NCBI GenBank assembly: GCA_035512155.1
Contig: DATKEN010000168.1
Coordinates: 1 to 64,000, forward strand
Reading direction: 5' to 3'
DNA length: 64,000 nucleotides
Origin: JABCYV01 sp035512155
GTDB taxonomy: Bacteria > Acidobacteriota > Terriglobia > Terriglobales > Acidobacteriaceae
The stretch's first letter is position 1. The number at the start of each line of letters is the position of its first letter. Below are positions 1 to 8,366 of this stretch, one piece after another. Below the pieces are notes generated by a model. It worked only from the letters and a program-made list of their open reading frames with translations. It was not told the DNA's origin and did no database searches. The translations under genes were made by a program, and so were the position numbers.

Positions 1-420
1 ATCCGTGTTGTCGGTGATGTACTGCGGCATGTCGCCATCCAGATTTTGGAGCGCTAGGGTGTAGGCTGGATTTCCTCCGATGAATTTCTGGAATTCCTCG
101 CTCGATTGTGCGGCGCCACCGCCCGAAGGGCCGACTCCGCCCAGTTCCGCGTACTGTGTCCATAGATCACTCTCAACAATTTCCGCCCAAGCGGCGAACT
201 GCAGAAGCGCAACATCGCCCTTCGACAGCCTGCCAGTGCTCGATGAGGTCTCTGTCCTGCCTTCAGGCGCCAGTAGTGTGCCGGCCGATAGCGCTGCACC
301 AGCCATCCCGATGCCCTTCAGAAATGAGCGTCGCTCAACGACCCGCTGCCAGCGGGTGTCGAGATCCTCTGTGGCCGTGGTTTCAGTTGCGACAGTTGTG
401 GTGAGATTCTCTTTTTTCAA
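1..420 (-). CDS. Tat-exported ferritin-like domain protein (3' part cut off by window edge)
   Basis: Only the first 140 codons lie in the window. Residues 30-36 read RRSFLKG, followed by a hydrophobic Gly/Ala stretch, which is a twin-arginine signal, so the protein should be exported folded. The next part (LLQFAAWAEIVESDLWTQYA) resembles the first helix of secreted ferritin-like proteins, a four-helix di-iron fold common in soil bacteria; the metal ligands of the other helices are off the edge. I chose a TTG start at 418-420 because GGAG lies 9 bases upstream and no ATG fits; the frame stays open to about 503, so a longer N-terminus is possible. Function beyond the fold is unknown. Confidence 0.7.
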   Translation of the reverse strand, partial: MKKENLTTTVATETTATEDLDTRWQRVVERRSFLKGIGMAGAALSAGTLLAPEGRTETSSSTGRLSKGDVALLQFAAWAEIVESDLWTQYAELGGVGPSGGGAAQSSEEFQKFIGGNPAYTLALQNLDGDMPQYITDNTD

Positions 421-505
421 GTGTTCACACTCCGATCCTGAAATAGTTTTGTGTAACCCTGCTGAATGTGAAACTCCGCTAACACGGGTGATATTCCCGG
501 ATCAG

Positions 506-533
506 TTGTCAATTGATTGTCAGAGAATTGTCT
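506..533. promoter_or_regulatory. Three phased TTGTC direct repeats, candidate operator
   Basis: TTGTCA, TTGTCA and TTGTCT begin at 506, 517 and 528, exactly 11 bases apart, in the 280-base gap between the ferritin-like gene (reading left) and the ECF sigma factor (reading right). One-helical-turn spacing is typical of a protein-binding array. On the minus strand the units read TGACAA, and TTGACA at the minus-strand edge of the array could be a -35 element, but no good -10 was found. No regulator is identified. Confidence 0.35.
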
Positions 534-700
534 TAGCTTGAGGGGTGTTCGGAGTTCCGCCCAGCTTCCCTACAGCAGGCTACTGTTTTGTTATTTGACC
601 TCGTTACGGCATTTCCTTTGCGATCTAGCTGGCCCGAGCTGCAGGCTACAAGCTCAACGCGCGTAAAATATTTCTCTCGCTCGTTCGTCTAGAAGGGTAG

Positions 701-1285
701 ATGGATGAGGCGCTGAGAAAACAGTGGATGATGGCGCAGCAAGACGAGCGGCTCTCTGAGGCGATCGAGCGGGAGCGGCCTCGGCTTCGCAACTTCATCC
801 GCAAACGAGTGGCCGACCAGAGTGACGCAGAAGACATCCTGCAGGAAGTCTTCTACGAACTGGTCGAGGCTTACCGGATGATGAAGCCAGTGGAGCAGGT
901 TACCGGTTGGCTGTTCCGTGTGGCCCGCAATCGGATCACAGACTTATTCCGCAGCAAGAAGTGGGAAGCGTCCAATGAACTGGCAGGTAGGACGGTGGAC
1001 GGCGAGGATCTCCGGTGGGAAGAACTCCTTCCATCGCCGGATGCTGGGCCGGAATCGGCCTATGCAAGAAGTGTGTTGTTAGAGGAGATGGACGCCGCCC
1101 TTGACGAACTGCCCAAAGAGCAGCGTGAGGTGTTCATCGGTCACGAGTGGCTGGGTTACAGCTTCAAAGAGCTTGCTGAACGAACGGGCGCCAGCGTGAA
1201 CACGCTGCTCTCCCGCAAGCATTATGCGGTCCTGCACCTGCGCGAACGCCTGCAGGCCATCTATGACGATTTCAGGAAAGAATGA
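701..1285 (+). CDS. RNA polymerase sigma factor, ECF subfamily
   Basis: A 194-residue sigma-70 family protein of normal ECF length. Region 2 is at about residues 22-95: RRVADQSDAEDILQEVF-type helix (here RKRVADQSDAEDILQEVFYE) followed by GWLFRVARNRITDLFR, the -10 recognition and core-binding part. Region 4 is at about 120-185 with LPKEQREVF and a helix-turn-helix (SFKELAERTGASVNTLLSRK) for the -35 element. The ATG at 701 follows AGAAGGG. There is no recognisable ZAS-type anti-sigma gene next to it; the overlapping small membrane protein downstream is the only candidate partner. It probably directs a small stress or envelope regulon, but targets are not visible from sequence. Confidence 0.92.
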   Translation: MDEALRKQWMMAQQDERLSEAIERERPRLRNFIRKRVADQSDAEDILQEVFYELVEAYRMMKPVEQVTGWLFRVARNRITDLFRSKKWEASNELAGRTVDGEDLRWEELLPSPDAGPESAYARSVLLEEMDAALDELPKEQREVFIGHEWLGYSFKELAERTGASVNTLLSRKHYAVLHLRERLQAIYDDFRKE

Positions 1286-1635
1286 GGTTAAGAGATATGA
1301 AGAGGCATTGGATTGTACGCGGACTGAAGTTCGCGCTGTTCGCCGCACTGTTCGTCACCATATTTAGTTTCGTATTGATGAGCCTGTGGAATTGGCTGAT
1401 GCCGATTCTTTTTGGCTGGCATGTGATCAATTTCTGGCAAGCGGTCGGCATTCTCGTTCTGAGCAAGATCCTATTTGGCGGATTCCGGGGCCGACCTGGC
1501 CGACACATGTACTGGCGTCGACGCATGATGGAGCGATGGGAACAGATGACCCCTGAAGAACGCGAAAAATTTCGTCAAGGTATGCGTGCGGGCTGCGGAC
1601 CATTTGGATCGCCCGCCGCAGAGCCGAGGGCTTGA
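1282..1635 (+). CDS. Small membrane protein coupled to the ECF sigma factor
   Basis: A 117-residue protein with two hydrophobic segments (about residues 13-36 and 44-64) and an Arg-rich cytosolic or periplasmic tail (RGRPGRHMYWRRRMMERWEQ). The tail contains MTPEEREKFRQGM, reminiscent of the helical LTPEE motifs of CpxP/Spy-like proteins, but too short to assign. The ATG overlaps the TGA of the sigma factor as ATGA, with AGGA five bases upstream, so translation is probably coupled; an ATG at 1297 is an alternative start. Coupling to the sigma gene suggests, but does not prove, a role as membrane anti-sigma or sensor. No known family recognised. Confidence 0.7.
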   Translation: MRLRDMKRHWIVRGLKFALFAALFVTIFSFVLMSLWNWLMPILFGWHVINFWQAVGILVLSKILFGGFRGRPGRHMYWRRRMMERWEQMTPEEREKFRQGMRAGCGPFGSPAAEPRA

Positions 1636-1749
1636 AGTGGATGAGGAAGCCTCCTGATGAAGGCGGCTTGTTCGTTACTGAGGAAGGGATTGCTTTTCGC
1701 TTTCTATTCGCCGACACTTGGCGGATTGCTAGACGGGCGCTTCGGGAGA

Positions 1750-2127
1750 ATGAGCATGTTGACGGTAACTGCCGAAAATATCGCTGGCGTCCTAGTTCTG
1801 CGTTGCCTGGGCAGAATTGTACGGAGTCATGAAACTTCTATTTTGTGCACGGTCGTGCGGCAGAAGTCGCGAAATGTCGTTCTCGACCTGAGCAAGGTTG
1901 ATGCGATCGACGCTGCCGGAGTCGGAGCTTTGATTGCCCTGCAAGCCTCTGGTGTTTATCTCAGGCTCTTGAACCCCACTCAACAAGTGCGGGAAGTGTT
2001 GAGAGTCACCGGATTGGATTCGATTTTCGAGATCTGCGAATACCGGTCGACTGCCGCGACAGCCGAATCAATCGAAGCGACCCTGCCAGGCAATCAGTCT
2101 GAGAGATCTCACGTACCTGTGGCCTGA
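1750..2127 (+). CDS. STAS domain protein, anti-sigma factor antagonist-like, lacking the phosphorylatable Ser
   Basis: A 125-residue single-domain STAS protein (residues about 4-105). The fold-defining pattern is present: a beta strand ending in LDLSKVDAID, then AAGVGALIAL, and later RLLNPTQQVREVLRVTGLD. In SpoIIAA-type antagonists the DSSG loop carries the Ser phosphorylated by the anti-sigma kinase; here it reads D54-A-A-G, so that switch cannot work in the usual way. GGGAG just upstream supports the start at 1750 or the ATG at 1756; the frame is open further upstream without a good ribosome site. It may be a constitutively active antagonist or a structural STAS module. It follows the ECF sigma pair on the same strand. 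Confidence 0.75.
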   Translation: MSMLTVTAENIAGVLVLRCLGRIVRSHETSILCTVVRQKSRNVVLDLSKVDAIDAAGVGALIALQASGVYLRLLNPTQQVREVLRVTGLDSIFEICEYRSTAATAESIEATLPGNQSERSHVPVA

Positions 2128-2165
2128 AGCGCGGTGCAAAAATCTGTTGTTTGACATTAATCCGC

Positions 2166-3698
2166 CTATCTTGCCAACATATCGGACTCGTTTGCGTCTC
2201 GCATGATGATCTTCGGAGTCAGCTTGAGCTTGCGATCCTGGTATTCAGACTTGATTTTGGAGAGAGACATCGCCGCGTAGGCCCGCCAAGGCCTCCACGC
2301 CTCCGCCCGTCTTTCAAGCTCGCGGGAACTCCTGACGCCTAAGGCGCGTTGAAGGCCACGATCACCGGAAGGAAACGCATCCGGCTCATTGAGCGCGCGC
2401 ATTGCTACATACTGCGCAGTCGATTTTCCAACGCCGCGAACGCTACTGAGTCGAGTCAGAAAGTCTTCCGAATCTACGACGCCTTCAAAATGGATCTGCC
2501 CATCGCAAACGACGCGGGCGAGCCCCCTGATGGCCTCAGCCTGGCCACTCGGCAAACCTATGCCGCTAAGGTTTACGTTAGCAAGAACCTCAGCCGGCGG
2601 GAAAAGGCGGGTGAGGCCAGGTGCAGCGGTAAATCGCGGCCCGAACGCTCGAACGATCCGGCCACAGAGTGGCGTCGCGCGGTTGACACTGATTTGCTCT
2701 CCAAGAATCGCGTGCACGGCGAGTTCGAAACCATTCCAGCAGCCCGGAACCCGTAGTCCAGGATCGGCCTCCACGTATCGTCTCAACGCGGGATCGCTTC
2801 TAAGACTTTTCACAATGTCGGCCCAATCTGCGTTCAGGTCGAACATGCCACGCACTCGTTCGGTAATAAAAAACAGAGAGCGTGGATCGGCGAACTGCAC
2901 GCGCACCAACAGGGAGTCTTTGGCTTTGTCGAGTGAAACCTCGAAATAGCCCGGGCATGCCTGGACCGAGATGGAACGCCGATAAATATCATTATCCACT
3001 GCCTCGACGCCGGGCGTAGCGCGTGCGGCCAGAAACGTCAGCATGCTTTGCCAGTCGTAGGGAGGGCGGTAAGGAAGACGAAAGAGATACTGGTCTTCAG
3101 GATGGATCTTTGTTCGACGGGCCAGATGTCGGATCTGAGTTGGAGTTCGATGGTAGATCTTGCGGATGCGGGCATTAAAGCGTCTTACGCAACCGAAGCC
3201 GGCGGCGAAGGCGACCTGGCCCATGGGCAAAGTCGTTTCGTCGATGAGTTTCTTGGCGAAGTGCAGACGTCGGGTCTGGGCCACCGCGCTCGGTGTCGCC
3301 CCCAGGTGTTGGATGAACAAGCGGCGAAGGTGGCGCGATCCGACTCCTACTCGTTCGGCCAGACCCTCCACTCCGGCTTCTTCCAAACCGCTTTCGCTGA
3401 TTAAGCGCAACGCTCGGGACACGGTTGTCGGAGTGCCTAACCATGCCGGAGTTCCAGGCGAGCACTCGGGCCGGCAGCGCAGACAGGGACGAAAACCTGC
3501 CTCGGCTGCCGCAGCAGCGGTTGGATAGTAGCGAACATTGCTCTCTTTACAGGTTCGCGCCGGGCAGATCGAACGACAATAAATCCTGGTGCTAAGCACG
3601 GCTATAAAAAATTTGCCATCAAAGCGCGCGTCCCGCGACAATCTCGCCCGTGAACAGACCTGCCAACTCAGATTCATACTCTTCGTGAGCCGAATCAT
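2166..3698 (-). CDS. Ada-type regulator fused to AlkA-type 3-methyladenine DNA glycosylase
   Basis: About 510 residues in three parts. The N-terminal Ada zinc domain has the four Cys of the family (YCRSICPA ... PCLRCRPE), which in Ada accept methyl groups from phosphotriesters. An AraC-type helix-turn-helix domain follows (LAERVGVGSRHLRRLFIQHL). The C-terminal half is an AlkA N-domain plus HhH-GPD glycosylase: the hairpin VRGVGKSTAQYVAMRAL is followed by SGDRGLQRAL, whose Asp is the expected catalytic residue. The O6-methylguanine methyltransferase domain of E. coli Ada is absent. It should sense alkylation and excise alkylated bases. Starts at 3698 or 3677 are both possible; no strong ribosome site was seen. 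Gene is monocistronic. Confidence 0.9.
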   Translation of the reverse strand: MIRLTKSMNLSWQVCSRARLSRDARFDGKFFIAVLSTRIYCRSICPARTCKESNVRYYPTAAAAAEAGFRPCLRCRPECSPGTPAWLGTPTTVSRALRLISESGLEEAGVEGLAERVGVGSRHLRRLFIQHLGATPSAVAQTRRLHFAKKLIDETTLPMGQVAFAAGFGCVRRFNARIRKIYHRTPTQIRHLARRTKIHPEDQYLFRLPYRPPYDWQSMLTFLAARATPGVEAVDNDIYRRSISVQACPGYFEVSLDKAKDSLLVRVQFADPRSLFFITERVRGMFDLNADWADIVKSLRSDPALRRYVEADPGLRVPGCWNGFELAVHAILGEQISVNRATPLCGRIVRAFGPRFTAAPGLTRLFPPAEVLANVNLSGIGLPSGQAEAIRGLARVVCDGQIHFEGVVDSEDFLTRLSSVRGVGKSTAQYVAMRALNEPDAFPSGDRGLQRALGVRSSRELERRAEAWRPWRAYAAMSLSKIKSEYQDRKLKLTPKIIMRDANESDMLAR

Positions 3699-4007
3699 AG
3701 GTGAATCTGGACTCAAAACTTAGACGTTTTCGGACCTTGGACGCTTTCGGTCTACGCTCCATGATAGCGCCACGTGGAGTGAATCGGATCGCTGTTCTCA
3801 GACTCCTGCGAAATGGATGCTGATCCGGGTACGAAGTCCGAAAACGTCCGGCTCTTGTGGATCAGCGTCCGCGAATGTCCAATTCGGGGGCATCGATTTC
3901 GTTATCTTCGCAATTGCGCTGAATAGGTTGGCCCAAGAGGTAGAGACGAACGCGAGCCGGCAGGCCCAGTTCTTCGGCGTTCATCAAAAAACGGCCAGGG
4001 AGGCAAT

Positions 4008-5345
4008 ATGCAAACCAAGAGATCGTATGTGACTGCCATCGCACTACTCGCTGTGCTCATGATCCCAGTTAGACTTGTTCAGGCTCAGCATAAAGATCAC
4101 GAGCCACCCAAATACTACGTGTTTAGTCTCGGGGATCCAGGTGGCGGGGACGTTGCCGCAGCCGCCAGTATCAATAACATAGGCTGGATAGCCGGGGATG
4201 CCTACCAGGCCGGAAACACCACAGAGCACGCCGAACTATGGCTCGGAACCCCGTTCGATCTCGAGACCCTCGGAGGACCTAACAGCGCGGTGGCTTGGCC
4301 GAACAAGAACAACAGGGGTGAACTCGCCGGCATCGCCGAAACCGCCGATATGAATCCGTTGGGCGAAGCCTGGAGTTGCGCTCAGGCCAACTTTCCTACC
4401 ATCACCAACCACGTGTGTCTCGGGTTCGTGTGGCAGGATGGTGTGATGTCTGCGCTCCCGCCATTGCCTGGAGGCGTTGACAGCTATGCCGCTGGTATCA
4501 ACAATCACCGGCAGGTGGCGGGGTGGGCGGAGAATGGCGTTCACGATCCAACCTGCAATAACGCGCCTCCCGTGAGCCAATTCCTTCAGTTTGAGGCGGT
4601 CGTCTGGGGGCCGGAATTGGGCCAACTGACGCAGCTTTCCCCGCTCTCGCCTGACCCCGATTCAGCAGCCACCGCCATCAATGATAAAGGCCAGGTCGTC
4701 GGCATTTCAGGTCTCTGCGCGAATGCGGTTGGAGGCACCAGCGCCCAGCATGCTGTGCTCTGGGAGCCAGACGGCACCCCAATTAACCTAGGCAACTTTG
4801 ACGGAGGCGTGGCGTGGAACACTCCTACGGCCATCAACAATCGCAGTCAGGTCGTCGGTTTTGGAAACCAGGCTCGCACTCAAGGTGGTGCGTTCAATCC
4901 GGTCGCGTTCTTCTGGGAGAAGGAGCACGGTATCCGACCTATCGCGCCAATTGGTGATGACACTAATAGCTGGGCTTGGGGAATTAATAACCATGGCGTA
5001 GTAGTGGGACAGTCATTTGGGGGCGCGGATGATCCATTCGGAAGAGCGTTTCTTTACGAGCACGGCTCGATAAGGGACCTGAATGCGCTGACTCAACCCA
5101 ACTCTTCGCTGCATCTCGAGCTAGCCAATGACATCAACGACGAAGGTGAGATTGTGGGCTTTGCTCGTGACACAAACACCGGCGCGACAGTAGCTTTTTT
5201 GGCAGTTCCGGCGTACGGGGCCGACAGCCAAGCCAGAGCCGCCAGGCCTGCCGATAGCAATTTGCCCAACATGGTCGTTCCCGAAAGTCCCCGCCCACAG
5301 CCTGAGACCTTCGGCCGTTTCTTCATTGAGGCGGGGCGAAGGTGA
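4008..5345 (+). CDS. Secreted HAF-repeat protein
   Basis: A 445-residue exported protein. Residues 1-26 form a signal peptide ending at VQAQ. The mature part is a series of units built around a short INNxGxVxG-type core (SINNIGWIAGDA, GINNHRQVAGWA, AINDKGQVVGIS, AINNRSQVVGFG, GINNHGVVVGQS, DINDEGEIVGFA), each followed by a strand with aromatic residues and L-G. This matches the HAF repeat family of extracellular proteins, predicted beta-propeller-like; biochemical function is unknown. GGGAGG sits four to five bases before the ATG. It starts the rightward run of small exported proteins that continues to 6768. Confidence 0.82.
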   Translation: MQTKRSYVTAIALLAVLMIPVRLVQAQHKDHEPPKYYVFSLGDPGGGDVAAAASINNIGWIAGDAYQAGNTTEHAELWLGTPFDLETLGGPNSAVAWPNKNNRGELAGIAETADMNPLGEAWSCAQANFPTITNHVCLGFVWQDGVMSALPPLPGGVDSYAAGINNHRQVAGWAENGVHDPTCNNAPPVSQFLQFEAVVWGPELGQLTQLSPLSPDPDSAATAINDKGQVVGISGLCANAVGGTSAQHAVLWEPDGTPINLGNFDGGVAWNTPTAINNRSQVVGFGNQARTQGGAFNPVAFFWEKEHGIRPIAPIGDDTNSWAWGINNHGVVVGQSFGGADDPFGRAFLYEHGSIRDLNALTQPNSSLHLELANDINDEGEIVGFARDTNTGATVAFLAVPAYGADSQARAARPADSNLPNMVVPESPRPQPETFGRFFIEAGRR

Positions 5346-5366
5346 CGGTGGCAGGACGCGGTCGCG

Positions 5367-5645
5367 ATGGTTCGGGTTCGTGATTGCATCGAGTGCCCAA
5401 AATGCCATACTCGATATCTGCCTGGCTTCAGTCCGTACCGCAACGGGTCGTACTTAATCCCACTGACCAAGGGTTCTCCCGCAGAATGGACCCTGTATTG
5501 TTCCTGTGGCACGCCGCATACTTCCACGCGATGGCGTTGGAGGGAGTTTAAGTCATATTCGGTCTCTGGTCAGGCTCACCGGCGTGGCTACGGATCGCCG
5601 GAAGAAATCCTGGACGTGAAGTGCGCAGTGGCACATCCGAGGTAG
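5367..5645 (+). CDS. Small zinc-ribbon-like protein
   Basis: A 92-residue cytosolic protein with C7-x2-C10-x2-C13 (CIECPKC) and C45-S-C47-G, a pattern like a zinc ribbon. The segment TRYLPGFSPYRNGSYL links the two knuckles and SQ/RGYGSPEEI ends the domain. I recall similar short proteins in other acidobacteria but cannot name a family with a known role. It lies 21 bases after the HAF gene on the same strand and may be cotranscribed. The overlapping antisense frames lack such structure, which favours this strand. Confidence 0.6.
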   Translation: MVRVRDCIECPKCHTRYLPGFSPYRNGSYLIPLTKGSPAEWTLYCSCGTPHTSTRWRWREFKSYSVSGQAHRRGYGSPEEILDVKCAVAHPR

Positions 5646-5701
5646 TGCCGGTTTGATATGGCGGCAGACTCGGAACTCGAACGAAAAGGGAGAACATCAA
5701 G

Positions 5702-6250
5702 ATGAGTTCGGTAGTCGGGTGCCTCAAGGCAGGCATACTTCTCACGGTTGTCTCGTGCTCAGCCGGTCACATGCTAGGTGGTCGGGCTTTTTCTGCCGAA
5801 ACAGCGCCGCGCGCAGCTTGTGTGGCGTCCGCATATCACGAGTTCGATTTCTGGGTCGGTGATTGGGACGCATTCGAGGTCGCTGGCACTACGCCAGTCG
5901 CACGCGTCCGAGTGGACCTCATTCTTGATGGCTGCGTCTTGCGCGAAGACTATCAGGGCACCGATGGACACAAAGGGCAGAGTTTCAGCATCTACGACTC
6001 CTCAAGAAAAGTCTGGCATCAGAGTTGGGTCACGAATCGAGGCGAGCTGCTTATCATCGAAGGCAACCGGCAAGATGGTGAAATGGTTCTGAGCGGCGTG
6101 GATCATACCGCAGGTGGGACGGAGAGGCATGTTCGTGGCGTCTGGAAGCTTGTGGATAGCGGCGTTCGCGAAACCGCTGTCACCTCCACCGATGGCGGCA
6201 AGACATGGAACCAGTGGTTTGATCTGATGTTTAAAAAGCGCAAGCCCTGA
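5702..6250 (+). CDS. Exported protein of unknown function (FDFWVGDW motif, DUF1579-like)
   Basis: A 182-residue protein with a hydrophobic N-terminus (about 1-32) that looks like a signal peptide. The mature part begins with EFDFWVGDWDAFE and continues with alternating strands (GCVLREDYQG, YDSSRKVWHQSWV, LSGVDHTAGGTERHVRGVW, TSTDGGKTWNQWFDLMFKK), a layout seen in secreted lipocalin-like proteins annotated near DUF1579. Ligand and role are unknown. It is followed 11 bases later by a DUF4440-like gene, so the two are probably cotranscribed. Confidence 0.72.
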   Translation: MSSVVGCLKAGILLTVVSCSAGHMLGGRAFSAETAPRAACVASAYHEFDFWVGDWDAFEVAGTTPVARVRVDLILDGCVLREDYQGTDGHKGQSFSIYDSSRKVWHQSWVTNRGELLIIEGNRQDGEMVLSGVDHTAGGTERHVRGVWKLVDSGVRETAVTSTDGGKTWNQWFDLMFKKRKP

Positions 6251-6291
6251 CTCGCGGAGGCTTGAGTTTGTCCCTCAACCTGAAAGGGTGC

Positions 6292-6768
6292 ATGAAGATG
6301 AAGATATGGTTCTCAAGCGGCGTGGTATTGGGCATGCTCGCTCTGATTGTAATGAGTGGGGCGAAAACGCCTGCCGTCGACGATCAGGAAGTCGTTGCGG
6401 CTCTCGACACTCAGTATCAGGAGGCCGTCAAAAAGAACGATGCGGCCACAATGGGCCGCATTTTAACTGACGATTTCATGCTGGTGACCGCTTCCGGCAA
6501 GACCTATAGAAAGGCTGATTTGCTCAGGGAAGCACGAGGCAGGAATACGATCTACGAGCATCAAGAAGATACGGAACGGACGGTTCGCGTTTGGGGACAT
6601 ACCGCAGTGGTCACCGCTAAGCTATGGGAGAAGGGCACAGGGAACGGGAAGCCGTTCGACCATACGCTGTGGTTCAGTGACACTTATGTGCGGACTCCGA
6701 CCGGATGGCAATATGCGTTTGGCCAATCGGCGTACTGCCCTTGCCAGAGGCCCCCCCAAGTGATGTGA
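6292..6768 (+). CDS. Exported SnoaL/NTF2-like protein (DUF4440)
   Basis: About 158 residues. A signal peptide (MKMKIWFSSGVVLGMLALIV) precedes an NTF2-like cone fold: the first helix reads VVAALDTQYQEAVKKNDAATMGRILTDDFMLV, then strands with GKTYRKADLL, VRVWGHTAVVTAKL and WFSDTYVRTPTGWQYAFGQS, the usual DUF4440 pattern. Such domains often bind small ligands or act as non-catalytic immunity or folding modules; no catalytic residue can be claimed. Start at 6292 or 6298, both downstream of AAAGGG. Last gene of the rightward run. Confidence 0.78.
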   Translation: MKMKIWFSSGVVLGMLALIVMSGAKTPAVDDQEVVAALDTQYQEAVKKNDAATMGRILTDDFMLVTASGKTYRKADLLREARGRNTIYEHQEDTERTVRVWGHTAVVTAKLWEKGTGNGKPFDHTLWFSDTYVRTPTGWQYAFGQSAYCPCQRPPQVM

Positions 6769-6915
6769 AGGACTCCCCTATGGCCAGGACGTACAGCTAC
6801 TCCCCCAGGAGAGTGGCGTGGCAGCTCGCACAACGGATAGACGGACCATCATCTCCGTCTATCCACAGTAATTCGATCCGTCGTCCGAGCCCGAATCGCG
6901 ACTCGCTCGCCTCAG

Positions 6916-7284
6916 TTACATGGCCCCGGTGAGCCGCTTGGAAATGTTGGTGGCGTGCAGGACGCCTTTGTCGTCGAAAGTGCCGCGGCAGATCACTCGA
7001 TCTCCATCTTTCACCTGGCTGACATCGATGGTATTGACCGTCTTGCTGCCGTGCTCTTGACTGACCCACTTCGTCGAGCTGTCGTACGTCACGGTCTTGT
7101 CGAACCCCGCAGACGTGTGAACCGTGAACATCGACTTATCCTTATCGCTGCGGAGGATCTTGCCCTCGACGCGACCTTCCTTCGCGTCCTTCTCCTTAGC
7201 CGGAGCGTCCTGGGCGAACACCAGCGTGGACAGCGAACAGGCAAGCACGGACGCAAACAATAAAACAAACACTTTCTTTACCAT
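6916..7284 (-). CDS. Small secreted DUF5666-like OB-fold protein
   Basis: A 122-residue protein with a clear signal peptide (MVKKVFVLLFASVLACSLST, cleavage near VFAQDA) and a mature domain of about 95 residues with strands GRVEGKILRSDKDKSMFTVHT, KTVTYDSSTKWV, VKDGDRVICRGTFDDKGVLHATNI. This is the small beta-barrel layout of DUF5666-type periplasmic proteins. AGGAGG lies 7 bases upstream of the ATG. It is the last gene of the leftward group containing the phosphatase, translocase-like and kinase-like genes (139 bases behind the kinase-like gene) but could have its own promoter. Confidence 0.75.
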   Translation of the reverse strand: MVKKVFVLLFASVLACSLSTLVFAQDAPAKEKDAKEGRVEGKILRSDKDKSMFTVHTSAGFDKTVTYDSSTKWVSQEHGSKTVNTIDVSQVKDGDRVICRGTFDDKGVLHATNISKRLTGAM

Positions 7285-7423
7285 TTAAACTTCCTCCTTT
7301 TGATAGAACGATTGTGTACTCGGCAACGAAGAATAGACCTCAAAGCTGAAAAGAACAAGTCCCATCCAAACTTGCTCGGCGTGCCGACACAAGGGATAGC
7401 AAAGTGCGACCTTTCGAGACTAT

Positions 7424-8251
7424 CTAATACAGCACTTCGTTCTCACCCTTCGCGGCGATCGTCTGCTGGACAATCGCAACTATCTTATCTCGTCGAGCCA
7501 TCACGCCTTTCACTTCGTCCTTGCTTAGGTAATGCTTGGTCTTTTCCGCCAACTGATTGCCATCCAGGGCCTTCAGTTTCTCCAACAACTGGCGGTCGCA
7601 GTGCATCAGATTCTTAGGAGTCTCCACGTCTTTAGAGAGACGAAATGCGCGGGTGAAATCAATTCTCCAAATCTTCCAGTCTGGACTGATCAGCAAATTG
7701 GTAAGGTTGGGATCCTTATCGTAGACCAGTTGGTCGAAGACCAGGATCTTATACATCTGCTTGTTCCAGGCGTCCTGATCGGGTACCTCGATCTTCTGTT
7801 TGACCCGCTCCTGCTCATCCATTTTTACCGGAAGCCACCAACTGAGTGAGCCCGTAGTTCCTTGCCATTTGCGTTCGACATAAACCGGGATCATGTCGTC
7901 CATGCCAAGCAACTCGGCCAGCTCATAGGCGGCGATATTGTACTTGTACGAATCTACAAAGTTCACTTCGACCGTACCGTTCGCCAAAGTCTGCCGCGGT
8001 TTTTCCACGTTAATAGGCTGGAAGGACGCATCGTGAGTCACGGTGCCGTCACTCAGCGTGAGTCGCCAGGGGTTGGTGACACCTTTCCCTGACTGCTTGC
8101 TGGCTACCACCTTGGCGGTAAGAAGGAATTGTTTGATCTGCTCCTTGGTGAGCGTGGGATCGTCCGACGCGATGACTACCCGTACGCAAGTCAAACAGAC
8201 GATCGCGGCGGCAAGAATCAGCCTCCGATGTTGCAGATGAAGCATACGCAT
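7424..8251 (-). CDS. Secreted protein with PI3/4K-, HipA- and Fam20-like kinase motifs
   Basis: A 275-residue protein with an N-terminal signal peptide (about 1-28). YNIAAYELAELLGM (residues 104-117) resembles the E-containing helix of Fam20/HipA/PI4K-fold kinases, and GSLSWWLPV (134-142) resembles the following GSLQxW strand. FDQLVYDKDPNLTNLLIS (172-189) fits their catalytic loop, with D180 and N185 as candidate catalytic Asp and metal-binding Asn, and RID198FTRAFR fits the DFG-equivalent metal site. Unusual points: Pro replaces the Arg of the D-R-N motif, and Gln (SFQPI, 76-80) sits where an ATP-binding Lys is expected, so activity is not certain. The ATG at 8251 has GGAGG seven bases upstream. 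It follows the translocase-HEAT gene by 115 bases. Confidence 0.6.
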   Translation of the reverse strand: MRMLHLQHRRLILAAAIVCLTCVRVVIASDDPTLTKEQIKQFLLTAKVVASKQSGKGVTNPWRLTLSDGTVTHDASFQPINVEKPRQTLANGTVEVNFVDSYKYNIAAYELAELLGMDDMIPVYVERKWQGTTGSLSWWLPVKMDEQERVKQKIEVPDQDAWNKQMYKILVFDQLVYDKDPNLTNLLISPDWKIWRIDFTRAFRLSKDVETPKNLMHCDRQLLEKLKALDGNQLAEKTKHYLSKDEVKGVMARRDKIVAIVQQTIAAKGENEVLY

Positions 8252-8366
8252 AGTAATACCTCCAAAATTTGCCGACATCTTCCTGCGAACCCGCTTATTC
8301 AGCAATAAACATCTGCTGATGCATTTCGCGGGTGCAATTGAATCCCAAAATCGCGATCCGCTCTTT

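Noticed and set aside
3862..3984. Possible 40-residue minus-strand ORF with acidic composition
   Set aside because: Composition looks protein-like, but the upstream bases offer no ribosome site and no relative is known; left out for lack of support.
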